DNA of 64,000 nt, taken from contig NZ_CP034783.1 in the NCBI RefSeq assembly GCF_006094435.1, forward strand, positions 4,925,001-4,989,000. Direction: 5' to 3'. A program made the position numbers and the translations under genes. The notes below the pieces were generated by a model that worked only from the letters and a program-made list of their open reading frames with translations, did not search any database and was not told the DNA's origin. Source of the DNA: Pseudomonas sp. MPC6. GTDB lineage: Bacteria; Pseudomonadota; Gammaproteobacteria; Pseudomonadales; Pseudomonadaceae. Below are positions 34,877-42,899 of the stretch, piece by piece (the stretch's first letter is position 1; each line of letters starts with the position of its first letter).

Positions 34877-35993
34877 CGACGATGACCTCAGCCTTCAGGG
34901 CAGCAACCAATTCAGCGGGGACGGCCTGGGCCGGGGTCTCCGAACAGATCAGCACGCGGTCAAACTGACCGGGGCTGACGTTGTAGAGGAAGTTGGGGAT
35001 GCCGAGACCATAGTTATCCGAAAACGACAATGCGTGCCCGATGGCATGGCCAAGCGCGATGGGCGAGCGGCTCGTGGAACTGAAATGCACATCGGCGCCA
35101 GCACGTTCCAGGCGCTCGGCGAGGAGGAAGGGACGCCAGACGAACTCACTGGTGCCGACCACGAGGACCCGCTCACCTGCTGCGACCTGCAGCTCGGGTG
35201 CCAGGGTGTCCTCGACATTGCGCACGCCCAGACGGCCCCAGTCGTTTCCTGGCGACAGCGGCCACACGCCAGCGGCGATGGTGCCTACGGAGGGCATTTG
35301 CGGTAACGGGGCGTCGATATCTTCGATAAAGCGGTAGGCCCCCTGTAACAGGGAAACCTGATCGGTGGAGGTGCCAATGGTGTTGCGCACAGCCCCGCCG
35401 GACCAATCCGTCAGAACGCAGGTGACGACCCGTTCGACCTTGCTCAGGCCGGCATCGACCAGCGCGCGGTGCAGATTGATGAACGTCTTGCCGGTGGATG
35501 CTTCGTCGTCGACCAGCACCAGCGAACGGGCGTTCAACATCATTTCCCGCACATCGGGATCGACGGGCAGGTGGATCAGGTGCGCACTGGCGTGACTGTG
35601 CTCTTCTTCGAATCGAGCGAACAGTTCGGTACCCGTCGGGTGACGCGTACTGACCATGTAGACGGCATCGGGGCGGCTGGCGCTGAAGGCACGATGAACA
35701 CCGGCGCCGAGGCCGACTGCCGTCTCGGCCATGCCAATCACGAGCACAGGGCCTGGCAAGTCGGCAGGAATTTTCGCCGCCAGGTTTTCAAAGCTTGCGT
35801 TCATCACCGACGGCCGCACGGGGATGTGACGTCCCAGGACTTTGGACACAAACAGGAACGCACGCTTCGGGTTACGGCGCTCGGCAAATCCGAACAGTGC
35901 GTCGGGGGCGATGACACATTCTTCGACGTTGACGTCGAGTCGCCCGCGCACCAGTTGCGCGCTAAGCATTTTTGTCGCGGCGTTACGTTCCAT
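34866..35993 (-). CDS. Phosphoribosyltransferase with TRSP domain
   Basis: The 375-residue protein has a type I phosphoribosyltransferase core with the PRPP loop LVLVDDEASTGKT at residues 158-170, and a C-terminal TRSP domain (VLVVGTSEFVWRPFLLAERL near 265). Such fusions occur in ter-linked operons, where they are proposed to transfer ribose phosphate in making a nucleoside-like compound. ATG at 35993 has AGGA eight bases upstream; a GTG six bases earlier is less likely. It lies 59 bp after the ATP-grasp gene. Confidence 0.87.
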   Translation of the reverse strand: MERNAATKMLSAQLVRGRLDVNVEECVIAPDALFGFAERRNPKRAFLFVSKVLGRHIPVRPSVMNASFENLAAKIPADLPGPVLVIGMAETAVGLGAGVHRAFSASRPDAVYMVSTRHPTGTELFARFEEEHSHASAHLIHLPVDPDVREMMLNARSLVLVDDEASTGKTFINLHRALVDAGLSKVERVVTCVLTDWSGGAVRNTIGTSTDQVSLLQGAYRFIEDIDAPLPQMPSVGTIAAGVWPLSPGNDWGRLGVRNVEDTLAPELQVAAGERVLVVGTSEFVWRPFLLAERLERAGADVHFSSTSRSPIALGHAIGHALSFSDNYGLGIPNFLYNVSPGQFDRVLICSETPAQAVPAELVAALKAEVIVDEQ

Positions 35994-36052
35994 GAACACA
36001 TTCCTAGGTTGGCGGAGGTCGATAACCTGACGCCTCTTCCGTGGGCTTCAAA

Positions 36053-37087
36053 TCAAAACGGGGTTACGGATTGCTGGCTTCGATCCGCCACGGCCGATAC
36101 TGGAACAGCAACGGTAAGGGCCTTCACGCGCACCCCCGACCGCCAGACGGTCGCCGGTTCCTTCAGCCCCAGCCGGCGAGCGGCAAAGATTCCTGGCAGG
36201 TTTGTTCCAGTCGCACGGGTGTAACCGATACCGCCCGAGTAGCGAGGATTGATTTCCAGAAGGTGAGGCTTGCCGTTGGCGTCATCGCGCGTCTGTACAT
36301 TGACGATACCGTCACAGTTGAAGTGCTGTGCGGCCTCGAGCGCCAGCTCCACCGCTGCGCCGTCGCGCTCGAATGTCTGATACAGGCCTTCTTTGCGCCG
36401 ACCGACAAAGGCCACTGGATGACCTGCCTCACACACCATATCAACCGAACATTCGTTACCGGCCATGTAGGGCATCACGAGCATCGGTGGTCGGGCGGAG
36501 CCCGCGCAGTAGGCCTGCAGGTAGGTCTCGAAGCGCACTTCACGCGCGTCCGGATTGGCAAAGCAACGAAAAGGATCAGCGTCTTGGGTAAATCGCCAGA
36601 AGCCTTGACCATAGATCCCGACTGCAGGCTTGATGCAAACCTCTCCCACTGCCGAAAGGGTTTCATAGGCAGCAGCCAGTTCCCTGGCGTCAGTCACAGT
36701 GATTGCAGGTACGCAGGCCAGGCCTGCGCGCTCTGCCTCAGCGGTGAATAGACTCTTGTCGTCGACCCTGTTGAAGGTGTCGATCGATAGTCCACCCGTC
36801 ACAAGGACCAGGCCCGATGCTTCGAACCGGGGCCGGGCCCGTTCAAATACACTGCCCTCACGCCCGGCCAGGATGACCTTGATGTTGTTCGCCCGAGCGG
36901 TTTGAATCACCCATTCGATACGTTCCAGGTTGTCCTTCGGCTCCTTGAGGCCGACATCGGCGAGCCCGGTGATTTCGGGACGGTCTTGACGGTGGGAAGC
37001 AAAAATCTTCACAGCAGCTGGCAACGCCTCGCGTGCGCCAATGATGATATCGCGCTGGCTGGATTGCCCTTCGAGTAACCAGATCAT
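36053..37087 (-). CDS. ATP-grasp ligase, first gene of the ter module
   Basis: The 344-residue protein has ATP-grasp features: CIKPAVGIYGQGFWRF near residue 146, MPYMAGNECSVDMVCEAG, GIVNVQTRDDANGKPHLLEI and the metal-binding EINPRYSGGIGYTRATG near 290. It likely ligates an amino acid or acid onto the product. AGGAGC precedes the ATG at 37087; the frame continues upstream to 37246 but without support. It is first in the 12-gene transcript, with about 500 bp of non-coding DNA upstream. Confidence 0.87.
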   Translation of the reverse strand: MIWLLEGQSSQRDIIIGAREALPAAVKIFASHRQDRPEITGLADVGLKEPKDNLERIEWVIQTARANNIKVILAGREGSVFERARPRFEASGLVLVTGGLSIDTFNRVDDKSLFTAEAERAGLACVPAITVTDARELAAAYETLSAVGEVCIKPAVGIYGQGFWRFTQDADPFRCFANPDAREVRFETYLQAYCAGSARPPMLVMPYMAGNECSVDMVCEAGHPVAFVGRRKEGLYQTFERDGAAVELALEAAQHFNCDGIVNVQTRDDANGKPHLLEINPRYSGGIGYTRATGTNLPGIFAARRLGLKEPATVWRSGVRVKALTVAVPVSAVADRSQQSVTPF

Positions 37088-37595
37088 GTGGAGCTCCTGA
37101 AAGATTTGCACGTCCGCCGCCGCTGCCCTCCTCTGAGATAACAGCGGCCTGAACTCCAATGGAAAGGAGGGGACGATAACGGTCCGATCTGTGACTGAAG
37201 GCGATGCGTGGCGCCGATGCCAACTTGTTAAAAAAATCCTGATCAAACAACGGCTCGCGAATAAGTGTGCGAATGTTTCTAAATAGATAAAAACCGAAAC
37301 ATCTCTTTACATAAGTGCCCGTTGGATTATTACGCCGACCAATAATAATCAGTTTGTTCCTCGTTAACTCGGCCAGACTTACCTTGTATCAATATTCCGC
37401 GTTTAATAGCCCCGACACGACGCTGCACACACTAAGTCAATTCATGTCGGGTTTCTGTGTGTTATCGAGCATGCCGGACAGTAAATCGTTTCAACGAATG
37501 TCTACGGTCAGATATCGGGCCCAGTCAGAATTAAACACTGTCCGTGATCGGCGGAATTGGGGCAGAATTCCGCTAATTAAAAACGGAGTGCGTAC
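37088..37595. other. Divergent regulatory region between ter operon and DUF1523 gene
   Basis: About 500 bp that becomes A+T-rich at 37230-37320. It must hold the promoter of the ter operon (minus) and of the DUF1523 gene (plus). Short inverted repeat ATGTTTC / GAAACAT at 37273-37302 is a possible operator. A 94-codon frame at 37315-37599 has no supporting features. Confidence 0.55.
37273..37302. promoter_or_regulatory. Candidate operator upstream of the ter operon
   Basis: Seven-base arms ATGTTTC and GAAACAT separated by 16 bp, about 190 bp before the ATP-grasp start codon in the A+T-rich stretch. No regulator gene is adjacent. Confidence 0.3.
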
Positions 37596-38135
37596 ATGAA
37601 GTGGTTAAAGGGGTTGGTACTGGGTGCGATCTTCCTGGTAGTCGGTGCTAGCGCGCTAGGGCTTTACTACGTGCTGCCTCGACACGAGGTGGTATTGATC
37701 ACCGGCGTCGAAGTCAAGCGCGTCGACAACGACGGCGTGATCAATGCCGAGAACCCTGCGGACGGCCCAACCCGGGATGTCTACTTCATCAATACCGAGG
37801 ACCCGGACACGAAGCAGGTCGTGGTCTATCGCAACGAAGATACCGGCTGGAGCTTCCCCTGGTACTTCAAGTTCGACTCCGCCGATGTGCAGGCCAAGGC
37901 CCAGGGTTATTCCCGCGATGCCCAACAGCTGGCGCTCATCCGCTACTACGGCTGGCGGATCAAGATCCTGTCGGTCTTCCCTAACATTACTCACATCGAA
38001 GCAACGACTAGCCGAAATCAGCCGTTCCCGTGGTTCAACACAATTTTCTTTAGCGTGACGACATTGTTGCTGCTTGTTGTCGCCGTTGTCTTACGGCGCC
38101 GCCTGAAACGCCGTGGCGACATGGCGATGAACTGA
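37596..38135 (+). CDS. DUF1523-family membrane protein
   Basis: The 179-residue protein has an N-terminal membrane segment (LVLGAIFLVVGASALGLYYV), a periplasmic domain of about 110 residues with conserved HEVVLITGVEVKRVD and DVYFINTE, and a C-terminal membrane segment (FFSVTTLLLLVVAVVL) followed by a basic cytosolic end RRRLKRRG. No biochemical role is known. It faces away from the ter operon and shares its regulatory gap, so joint stress control is possible (inference). A terminator follows at 38226. Confidence 0.75.
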   Translation: MKWLKGLVLGAIFLVVGASALGLYYVLPRHEVVLITGVEVKRVDNDGVINAENPADGPTRDVYFINTEDPDTKQVVVYRNEDTGWSFPWYFKFDSADVQAKAQGYSRDAQQLALIRYYGWRIKILSVFPNITHIEATTSRNQPFPWFNTIFFSVTTLLLLVVAVVLRRRLKRRGDMAMN

Positions 38136-38225
38136 TCACCCGGGGGGCTGGTGCAAACGATCGAGGCAAGCGGTATCAAGCCCATCCGGCGGCCCCCAAA
38201 AATCCTTATCTGGACCCACTTGTCA

Positions 38226-38254
38226 GGCGAGCGCATCTGACTCGCCCTTTTTTT
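38226..38254 (+). terminator. Rho-independent terminator of the DUF1523 gene
   Basis: GGCGAG-CGCATCTGA-CTCGCC followed by CTTTTTTTC, 91 bp after the stop codon. It lies within 20 bp of the oppositely directed tRNA terminator. Confidence 0.75.
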
Positions 38255-38269
38255 CAGACGCCAGAAACC

Positions 38270-38305
38270 ACAAAACCCCTGATTTCTCACGAAATCAGGG
38301 GTTTT
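38270..38305 (-). terminator. Rho-independent terminator of tRNA-Ser
   Basis: On the minus strand AAAACCCCTGATTTC-GTGA-GAAATCAGGGGTTTT, a long perfect stem, 15 bp past the tRNA 3' end. Confidence 0.85.
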
Positions 38306-38319
38306 GCTTACATCGAATT

Positions 38320-38409
38320 TGGCGGTGAAGGAGAGATTCGAACTCTCGATACAATTTCTTGTATACACACTTTCCAGGCGTGCTCCTTAAGCCACTCGGA
38401 CACTTCACC
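38320..38409 (-). tRNA. tRNA-Ser (GGA)
   Basis: Ninety bases including an encoded CCA end. The acceptor stem GGTGAAG pairs with CTTCACC, the discriminator base is G as in serine tRNAs, the anticodon loop CTGGAAA gives GGA, there is a long variable arm (GTGTATACAAGAAATTGTATC region) typical of tRNA-Ser, and GAGAGTTCGAATCTCTC forms the T arm. It reads UCC and UCU codons. Confidence 0.96.
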
Positions 38410-38716
38410 GTATCTCTTCAAACAAGTTCTGTCTGTCGAGGCGCGCTAATGTAGTCGAAAGCTTTTCCGATGGCAAACTTTTTTTGCAGAATTTTCATGC
38501 GGTTAGCGATTTAGTCGTGGCGACGGGTTTCGGGCCATGGCAAACCTGCCAATCTCCGGCTCGCCGCCCCCTTCTCTATAGAGGGCAATGCACGGCCAGC
38601 ATGGCCGGCTACGCCTGGCGGGCGGCGAAAGGGTGACTGGCGGGTCAGTCATAGCGCTTTACCTGGCCTATGGCGCTGGGTAACGTCTGCCCTACTTCAT
38701 TGAAAGGAATAGCGTC
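38410..38716. other. Gap between tRNA-Ser and crotonase gene
   Basis: About 307 bp holding the tRNA promoter (minus) and the crotonase leader (plus). GAAAGGAATAGCGTC supplies the ribosome site. No other feature was seen. Confidence 0.55.
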
Positions 38717-39406
38717 ATGAGTGAGTTGATTTCCTACCATCTCGAAGACGGTATCGCGACCCTGACCTTGAGCAATGGCAAGGTCAATGCGATCTCGCCA
38801 GACGTGATCGCTGCATTTAATGCTGCGCTGGATCAGGCGGTGACTGATCGCGCAGTGGTGATCATTACCGGTACGCCCGGGATTCTGTCCGGCGGTTACG
38901 ACTTGAAGGTGATGACGTCCGGCCCTGTACAAGCGGTGGCGCTGGTGACGGCCGGTTCGACCCTGGCCCGTCGCCTGTTGGCGCACCCGTTCCCGGTGGT
39001 CGTGGCGTGCCCTGGGCATGCGGTGGCCAAGGGGGCCTTCCTGCTGCTGTCGGCCGACTATCGCATTGGTGTCGATGGCCCGTTCAGCATTGGTCTGAAC
39101 GAGGTGCAGATCGGCATGACCATGCACCACGCCGGCATCGAGATCGCCCGAGATCGTTTGGGTAAATCGGCGTTTCACCGTTCAGTGATCAATGGCGAGA
39201 TGTTCAATCCGCAGAGCGCGGTGGATGCCGGTTTCCTTGATCTGGTGGTGTCGGCCGAAGAGTTGCAGGGTGCGGCGTTGGCTGCGGCGCGTCAGTTGAA
39301 GAAGATCAATATGACGGCGCACAAGAACACCAAGCTCAAGGCGCGCAAGGTACTGCTGGAGACGCTGGATAACGCGATCGTCCTGGATCAGGAGCATTTG
39401 GGGTAA
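38717..39406 (+). CDS. Crotonase / enoyl-CoA hydratase-isomerase family protein
   Basis: The 229-residue protein has the crotonase oxyanion-hole motif ILSGGYDLKVM near residue 55, the second motif AVAKGAFLLLSADYRIG near 97 and GLNEVQIGMTMHHAG near 120 with a possible catalytic Glu. It lacks the C-terminal trimerisation extension of full-length 260-residue hydratases. The exact CoA reaction is not certain (hydratase, isomerase or hydrolase). AAAGGAATAGCGTC precedes the ATG. No operon partner. Confidence 0.86.
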   Translation: MSELISYHLEDGIATLTLSNGKVNAISPDVIAAFNAALDQAVTDRAVVIITGTPGILSGGYDLKVMTSGPVQAVALVTAGSTLARRLLAHPFPVVVACPGHAVAKGAFLLLSADYRIGVDGPFSIGLNEVQIGMTMHHAGIEIARDRLGKSAFHRSVINGEMFNPQSAVDAGFLDLVVSAEELQGAALAAARQLKKINMTAHKNTKLKARKVLLETLDNAIVLDQEHLG

Positions 39407-39511
39407 GCCCAGTGCTGCACTGTTGAATGGCCTGACTATCGTGGCGTGATGCTGTTTATGGTGACGGCGATTTTTGGGGGGTTGGGTTGGTTTGGTTTGG
39501 TTTGGTCGGGG

Positions 39512-39565
39512 CACATATCCGTTTCTGCGGTAACGGCTACTTGGGGTTCCGCCCTTACGGCGGGG
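39512..39565 (+). repeat. Left arm of a long inverted repeat
   Basis: ATATCCGTTTCTGCGGTAAC, then GG...GGTTCCGCCCTTACGGCGGG. The right arm at 39880-39933 is an imperfect reverse complement over about 54 bp. The two arms flank a 314-bp core with a REP pair. Confidence 0.8.
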
Positions 39566-39678
39566 GCCCCCTGCGCAACGCCTGCGTTCGGCCTCTGGGA
39601 AAGGGGCGGCAGATCTGAAGCCAAAGCAACAGCAACGGCAACTTCAGCGAACCCGGTGCTGGGCATCACACAGTTCAA

Positions 39679-39773
39679 CTGTAGGAGCTGGCTTGCCAGC
39701 GAAAGCGGTGGGTCAGCTGAAAAATTTTTTGACTGAACGGACGCCTTCGCCGGCAAGCCGGCTCCTACAGAGG
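39679..39773. repeat. REP pair nested in the long inverted repeat
   Basis: Forward copy TGTAGGAGCTGGCTTGCCAG at 39679-39706 and reverse copy CTTCGCCGGCAAGCCGGCTC at 39744-39773; the two arms differ (GCTGGC against GCCGGC), so pairing is imperfect. Confidence 0.85.
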
Positions 39774-39879
39774 ATTGGCGTACGGCTTTTGCTTTTCACC
39801 ACTCATCAGGCCGAGCGTTAGCTCGCCTGCAGCTTTTGATCTTGATGCACCGCCCCCTCAAGAGGCCGAGTGGCAAGTG

Positions 39880-39933
39880 ACCCGCCGTAAGGGCGGAACC
39901 ATAAGCGGCCGTTACCGCAGAAACGGATATACA
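39880..39933 (-). repeat. Right arm of the long inverted repeat
   Basis: ACCCGCCGTAAGGGCGGAAC ... GTTACCGCAGAAACGGATAT is the reverse complement of the left arm with a few mismatches (ATAAGCGGCC in place of the centre). Confidence 0.8.
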
Positions 39934-40116
39934 CACAATCCACATCGCTCATCTCGCCCCCGTTGAAAATCCTACAGCCCCCCCTAAACCGCACCTGACC
40001 GATAACCCGGAAACATGCGCTCAAACATCGCCCATCTCCTGACGCCATAGCGGCAATTGCCGAACACAATGCACATCCGTACACTGCGCCACCTTTTGTC
40101 CCGGTGGGGCCTGTAG

Positions 40117-40839
40117 ATGCTGTTTGTGTTTCGCATGTTATTGATGGGGCTGCATTTTATTCTGGCAGGTGTACTTGGCGTACTGCTCGGCCTGTGTCGC
40201 CCGTTCAATCCGGATAACAGCCGATTGTGCGCGCGCCTGTATGCGTGGCCGGCGATGTGTATCTTGGGTTTACGGGTGAAGGCCGAAGTCGGGCCGCTGA
40301 TGGATAAACCCGACAGCTGCGTGATCATCGCCAACCACCAGTCCAACTACGACCTGTTCGTGTTCGGCAATGTAGTGCCGCGCCGCACCGTGTGCATCGG
40401 CAAAAAAAGCCTGAAATGGGTGCCGCTGTTCGGCCAGCTGTTCTGGCTGGCGGGCAATGTGTTGATTGATCGTGGCAATGCGCAAAAGGCGCGGCAGTCG
40501 ATGCTGACCACCACCCATACCCTGCAAAATGAAGACACCTCGATCTGGGTGTTCCCGGAAGGCACGCGCAATCTCGGCGAAGCGTTGTTGCCGTTCAAGA
40601 AAGGCGCGTTCCAGATGGCAATTGCGGCGGGCGTGCCGATCGTGCCGGTGTGTGTCAGCACCTACGTCAAACACATGCGTTTGAACCGCTGGCGCAGTGG
40701 GAAAATTCTGATCCGCTCGCTGCCAGCGATTCCTACGGCTGGATTGAGCCTGGATGACATGCCGCTGCTGATCGAGCAGTGCCGTGAGCAGATGCGCGAG
40801 TGCATCGCCTCGATGGACCGACAGCTGCAAGCCGCTTGA
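40117..40839 (+). CDS. 1-acyl-sn-glycerol-3-phosphate acyltransferase (PlsC family)
   Basis: Inner-membrane acyltransferase of 240 residues that adds the second acyl chain to lysophosphatidic acid. It has an N-terminal hydrophobic segment (FRMLLMGLHFILAGVLGVLLG), the catalytic NHQSNYD (H74xxxxD79), and FPEGTRNLGE around residue 150 that binds glycerol phosphate. Pseudomonads carry several PlsC paralogues, so the precise role among them is open. The ATG follows CCTGTAG without an evident strong ribosome site. A terminator follows within 10 bp. Confidence 0.9.
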   Translation: MLFVFRMLLMGLHFILAGVLGVLLGLCRPFNPDNSRLCARLYAWPAMCILGLRVKAEVGPLMDKPDSCVIIANHQSNYDLFVFGNVVPRRTVCIGKKSLKWVPLFGQLFWLAGNVLIDRGNAQKARQSMLTTTHTLQNEDTSIWVFPEGTRNLGEALLPFKKGAFQMAIAAGVPIVPVCVSTYVKHMRLNRWRSGKILIRSLPAIPTAGLSLDDMPLLIEQCREQMRECIASMDRQLQAA

Positions 40840-40844
40840 AGGAA

Positions 40845-40870
40845 GACCCGCCTGGTGCGGGTTTTCTTTT
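40845..40870 (+). terminator. Rho-independent terminator of plsC-like gene
   Basis: ACCCGC-CTG-GTGCGGGT followed by TTTCTTTT directly after the stop codon. Confidence 0.8.
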
Positions 40871-40987
40871 GCCCGTAAGCTTTTTGCCTGCGAACTCTGC
40901 AGACTTTGCTGACTCTCAAGCAGCAGACAAGGCTAAGCTGAACATTGCCTGCCACTGCCATCTGCTTTTAAGAAGTGAACCACCATC

Positions 40988-41959
40988 ATGGGTAGAGTTG
41001 TTGCTGCTGCGGTTTATAGCGCCGGTAAAAAAGTCACCAATATCACCCTCGACGAAGGCGCAGCCTGGGCAGCCAAGCCCGGCCACTTTGTGTGGATCGG
41101 CCTGGAAGAGCCGAACGCTCAGGAGCTGTTCAATCTGCAACGCCAGTTCAACCTGCATGAACTGGCCATCGAAGACGCCCTGGAAAAACACAGCCGACCG
41201 AAACTCGAGACCTTCGGCGACGCTCTGTTTATCGTCACCTATTCGCCGATCCGCCATGAAGGCAAACTGGAGTTCATCGAGACTCACATCTTTGCCGGCA
41301 CCGGCTACATCATTACCGCACGCAATGGTCACTCCGCGTCCTACGCCTATGTCCGCCAGCGCTGCGAGGCGCGTCCGCTGTTGCTGGAGCACGGCGAAGA
41401 CTTCGTGCTCTATGCCATCCTCGACTTCGTGATCGAAAACTACCAGCCCGTGGGCGAAGCGATCCATGCCGAGATCGATGAGCTGGAGACCAATGTCATG
41501 TGCGGTTCCCTGAACGAGCGCGACATTCAAAAACTCCACAGTCTGCGCCGTGATGTCCTGCGGCTGCGCCGTTACGCGGCACCGATGGTGGAAATCGGCG
41601 AGGAACTGCAGAAACTGAGTTTCCCGTTCATCGACAAGAACATGCGCCCGTACTTTCGCGATGTGCAGATCCACGTGACACGGCAGATGGAAGACCTGAC
41701 AACCCTGGCGGATATTGCCAGTCAGACGATCGAGGTCGGGGTGTTGCTTGAGGCGTCACGCCAAAGCGTGGTGCAGCGCAAGTTTGCGGCATGGGCGGCG
41801 ATTCTGGCGTTCCCGACCGCGGTGGCGGGGATTTACGGGATGAACTTCCAGAACATGCCCGAGTTGACCTGGCATTACGGGTATTTCGGGGTATTGGGGT
41901 TTATTGCGGTGGGGTGTGTGAGTTTGTGGACGAGTTTCAAAAAATCCGGGTGGTTGTAG
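40988..41959 (+). CDS. corA: CorA-family magnesium/divalent cation transporter
   Basis: The 323-residue protein has a large N-terminal cytosolic domain (about 1-255, rich in helices such as VGEAIHAEIDELETNVM) and two C-terminal membrane helices; the universal pore signature YGMNFQNMPEL lies at about residues 281-291. The C-terminus is basic (SFKKSGWL). Forms a homopentameric channel for Mg2+ or related cations. The ATG has no strong Shine-Dalgarno (GAACCACCATC). A REP pair follows. Confidence 0.94.
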   Translation: MGRVVAAAVYSAGKKVTNITLDEGAAWAAKPGHFVWIGLEEPNAQELFNLQRQFNLHELAIEDALEKHSRPKLETFGDALFIVTYSPIRHEGKLEFIETHIFAGTGYIITARNGHSASYAYVRQRCEARPLLLEHGEDFVLYAILDFVIENYQPVGEAIHAEIDELETNVMCGSLNERDIQKLHSLRRDVLRLRRYAAPMVEIGEELQKLSFPFIDKNMRPYFRDVQIHVTRQMEDLTTLADIASQTIEVGVLLEASRQSVVQRKFAAWAAILAFPTAVAGIYGMNFQNMPELTWHYGYFGVLGFIAVGCVSLWTSFKKSGWL

Positions 41960-41980
41960 CCGACACCGGGGCGTCTGTGA

Positions 41981-42074
41981 CATTCGCTGCGGTGCGGCGA
42001 TCCGACAAGCCAGCTCCTACAGGGGATTTATGATCAACACAAAACACCTGTAGGAGCTGGCTTGCCAGCGAAGC
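41981..42074. repeat. REP pair between corA and the amidotransferase gene
   Basis: Reverse variant at 41981-42025 with loop insertion (GCTGCGGTGCGGCGATCCGAC before AAGCCAGCTCC, given in parts) and forward copy at 42047-42074. The same expanded variant occurs near 5555. Confidence 0.85.
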
Positions 42075-42076
42075 TT

Positions 42077-42805
42077 TTAGCTTGGCGCCGTATCCGGCTT
42101 ATGCGCCACAAACCGCATCATCCACTCCGCCACCGTAGCGCCATGGTGCTGATGCTCCAGGCTGGCCACGCCCTTCTGATAAATCTGCTCGCCCAGCGCC
42201 TCCTGACGAATCTCCAGCAACGCCCGCGAGTAATCGTGGATGAATTCCGGATGCCCCTGGAAGCACAGCACCTGATCGTTGATGTGATACGCGGCGAACG
42301 GGCAGAAATCGCTCGAGGCAATGACGGTGGCGTTTTCCGGTAACGATGTCACCTGGTCCTGGTGACTGATCAACAACGTCAGCTCTTCCCGCACCGGGCT
42401 CATCCACGGCGCCTTGGCGGCGAGCTTGTAGTTATGCGTGCCGACGCCCCAACCCTGGGTCGCGCGCTCGCTCTTGCCGCCCAGCAGCAATGCCAGCAAC
42501 TGATGGCCGAAGCACACGCCCAGCAATTTGTCGCCGCGCTCATAGCGCTTGAGCAGGTAAGCCCTGAGGGTTTCGATCCAAGGGTCGGTACCGAAGGAAT
42601 CGGCCTTGCTGCCCGTGACCAGGTAAGCGTCAAAGGTCAGTTCATCGCCGGGATATTCGCCTTGCATCACGTTGTAGACGGTGAACTCGGCCGCGATCGG
42701 TTGCTGCGAAAACAGACGCTGGAACATCTGCCCGTAACCCTGATACTGATCGACCAGTTCTGGACGCAGAATGTCGGTTTCCAGAATGCAGATGCGTAAC
42801 GACAT
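42077..42805 (-). CDS. Class I glutamine amidotransferase domain protein
   Basis: The 242-residue protein is a stand-alone GATase1. Nucleophile Cys98 in LLGVCFGHQLLALLLGG, and the catalytic His in CFQGHPEFIHDY; a Glu follows two positions later. Such proteins (GMP synthase-like or gamma-Glu-GABA hydrolase-like) hydrolyse glutamine or gamma-glutamyl bonds; the partner is unknown. The start at 42805 has only a weak ribosome site (CAGGT). It is downstream of the fadJ-like gene by about 90 bp on the same strand but with a different function. Confidence 0.87.
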   Translation of the reverse strand: MSLRICILETDILRPELVDQYQGYGQMFQRLFSQQPIAAEFTVYNVMQGEYPGDELTFDAYLVTGSKADSFGTDPWIETLRAYLLKRYERGDKLLGVCFGHQLLALLLGGKSERATQGWGVGTHNYKLAAKAPWMSPVREELTLLISHQDQVTSLPENATVIASSDFCPFAAYHINDQVLCFQGHPEFIHDYSRALLEIRQEALGEQIYQKGVASLEHQHHGATVAEWMMRFVAHKPDTAPS

Positions 42806-42899
42806 AAAAAATACCTGACACATGATGGGAATAATGCACATCCAGAGCGTGCCTCGAAACACGGTGGCAAGGCAAGCCCCGGAATGCGTCATCGGTCCC

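Larger units (their letters stand above)
39407..40116. other. 710-bp repeat-rich gap
   Basis: Contains a G/T-rich tract at 39470-39510, a long inverted-repeat pair at 39512-39565 and 39880-39933, and inside it a REP pair at 39679-39773. No gene was seen; open frames here are products of the repeats. Confidence 0.75.

Noticed and set aside
37315..37599. 94-codon frame upstream of the DUF1523 gene
   Set aside because: No ribosome site, lies in the A+T-rich control region and runs four bases past the next start; composition is not protein-like.
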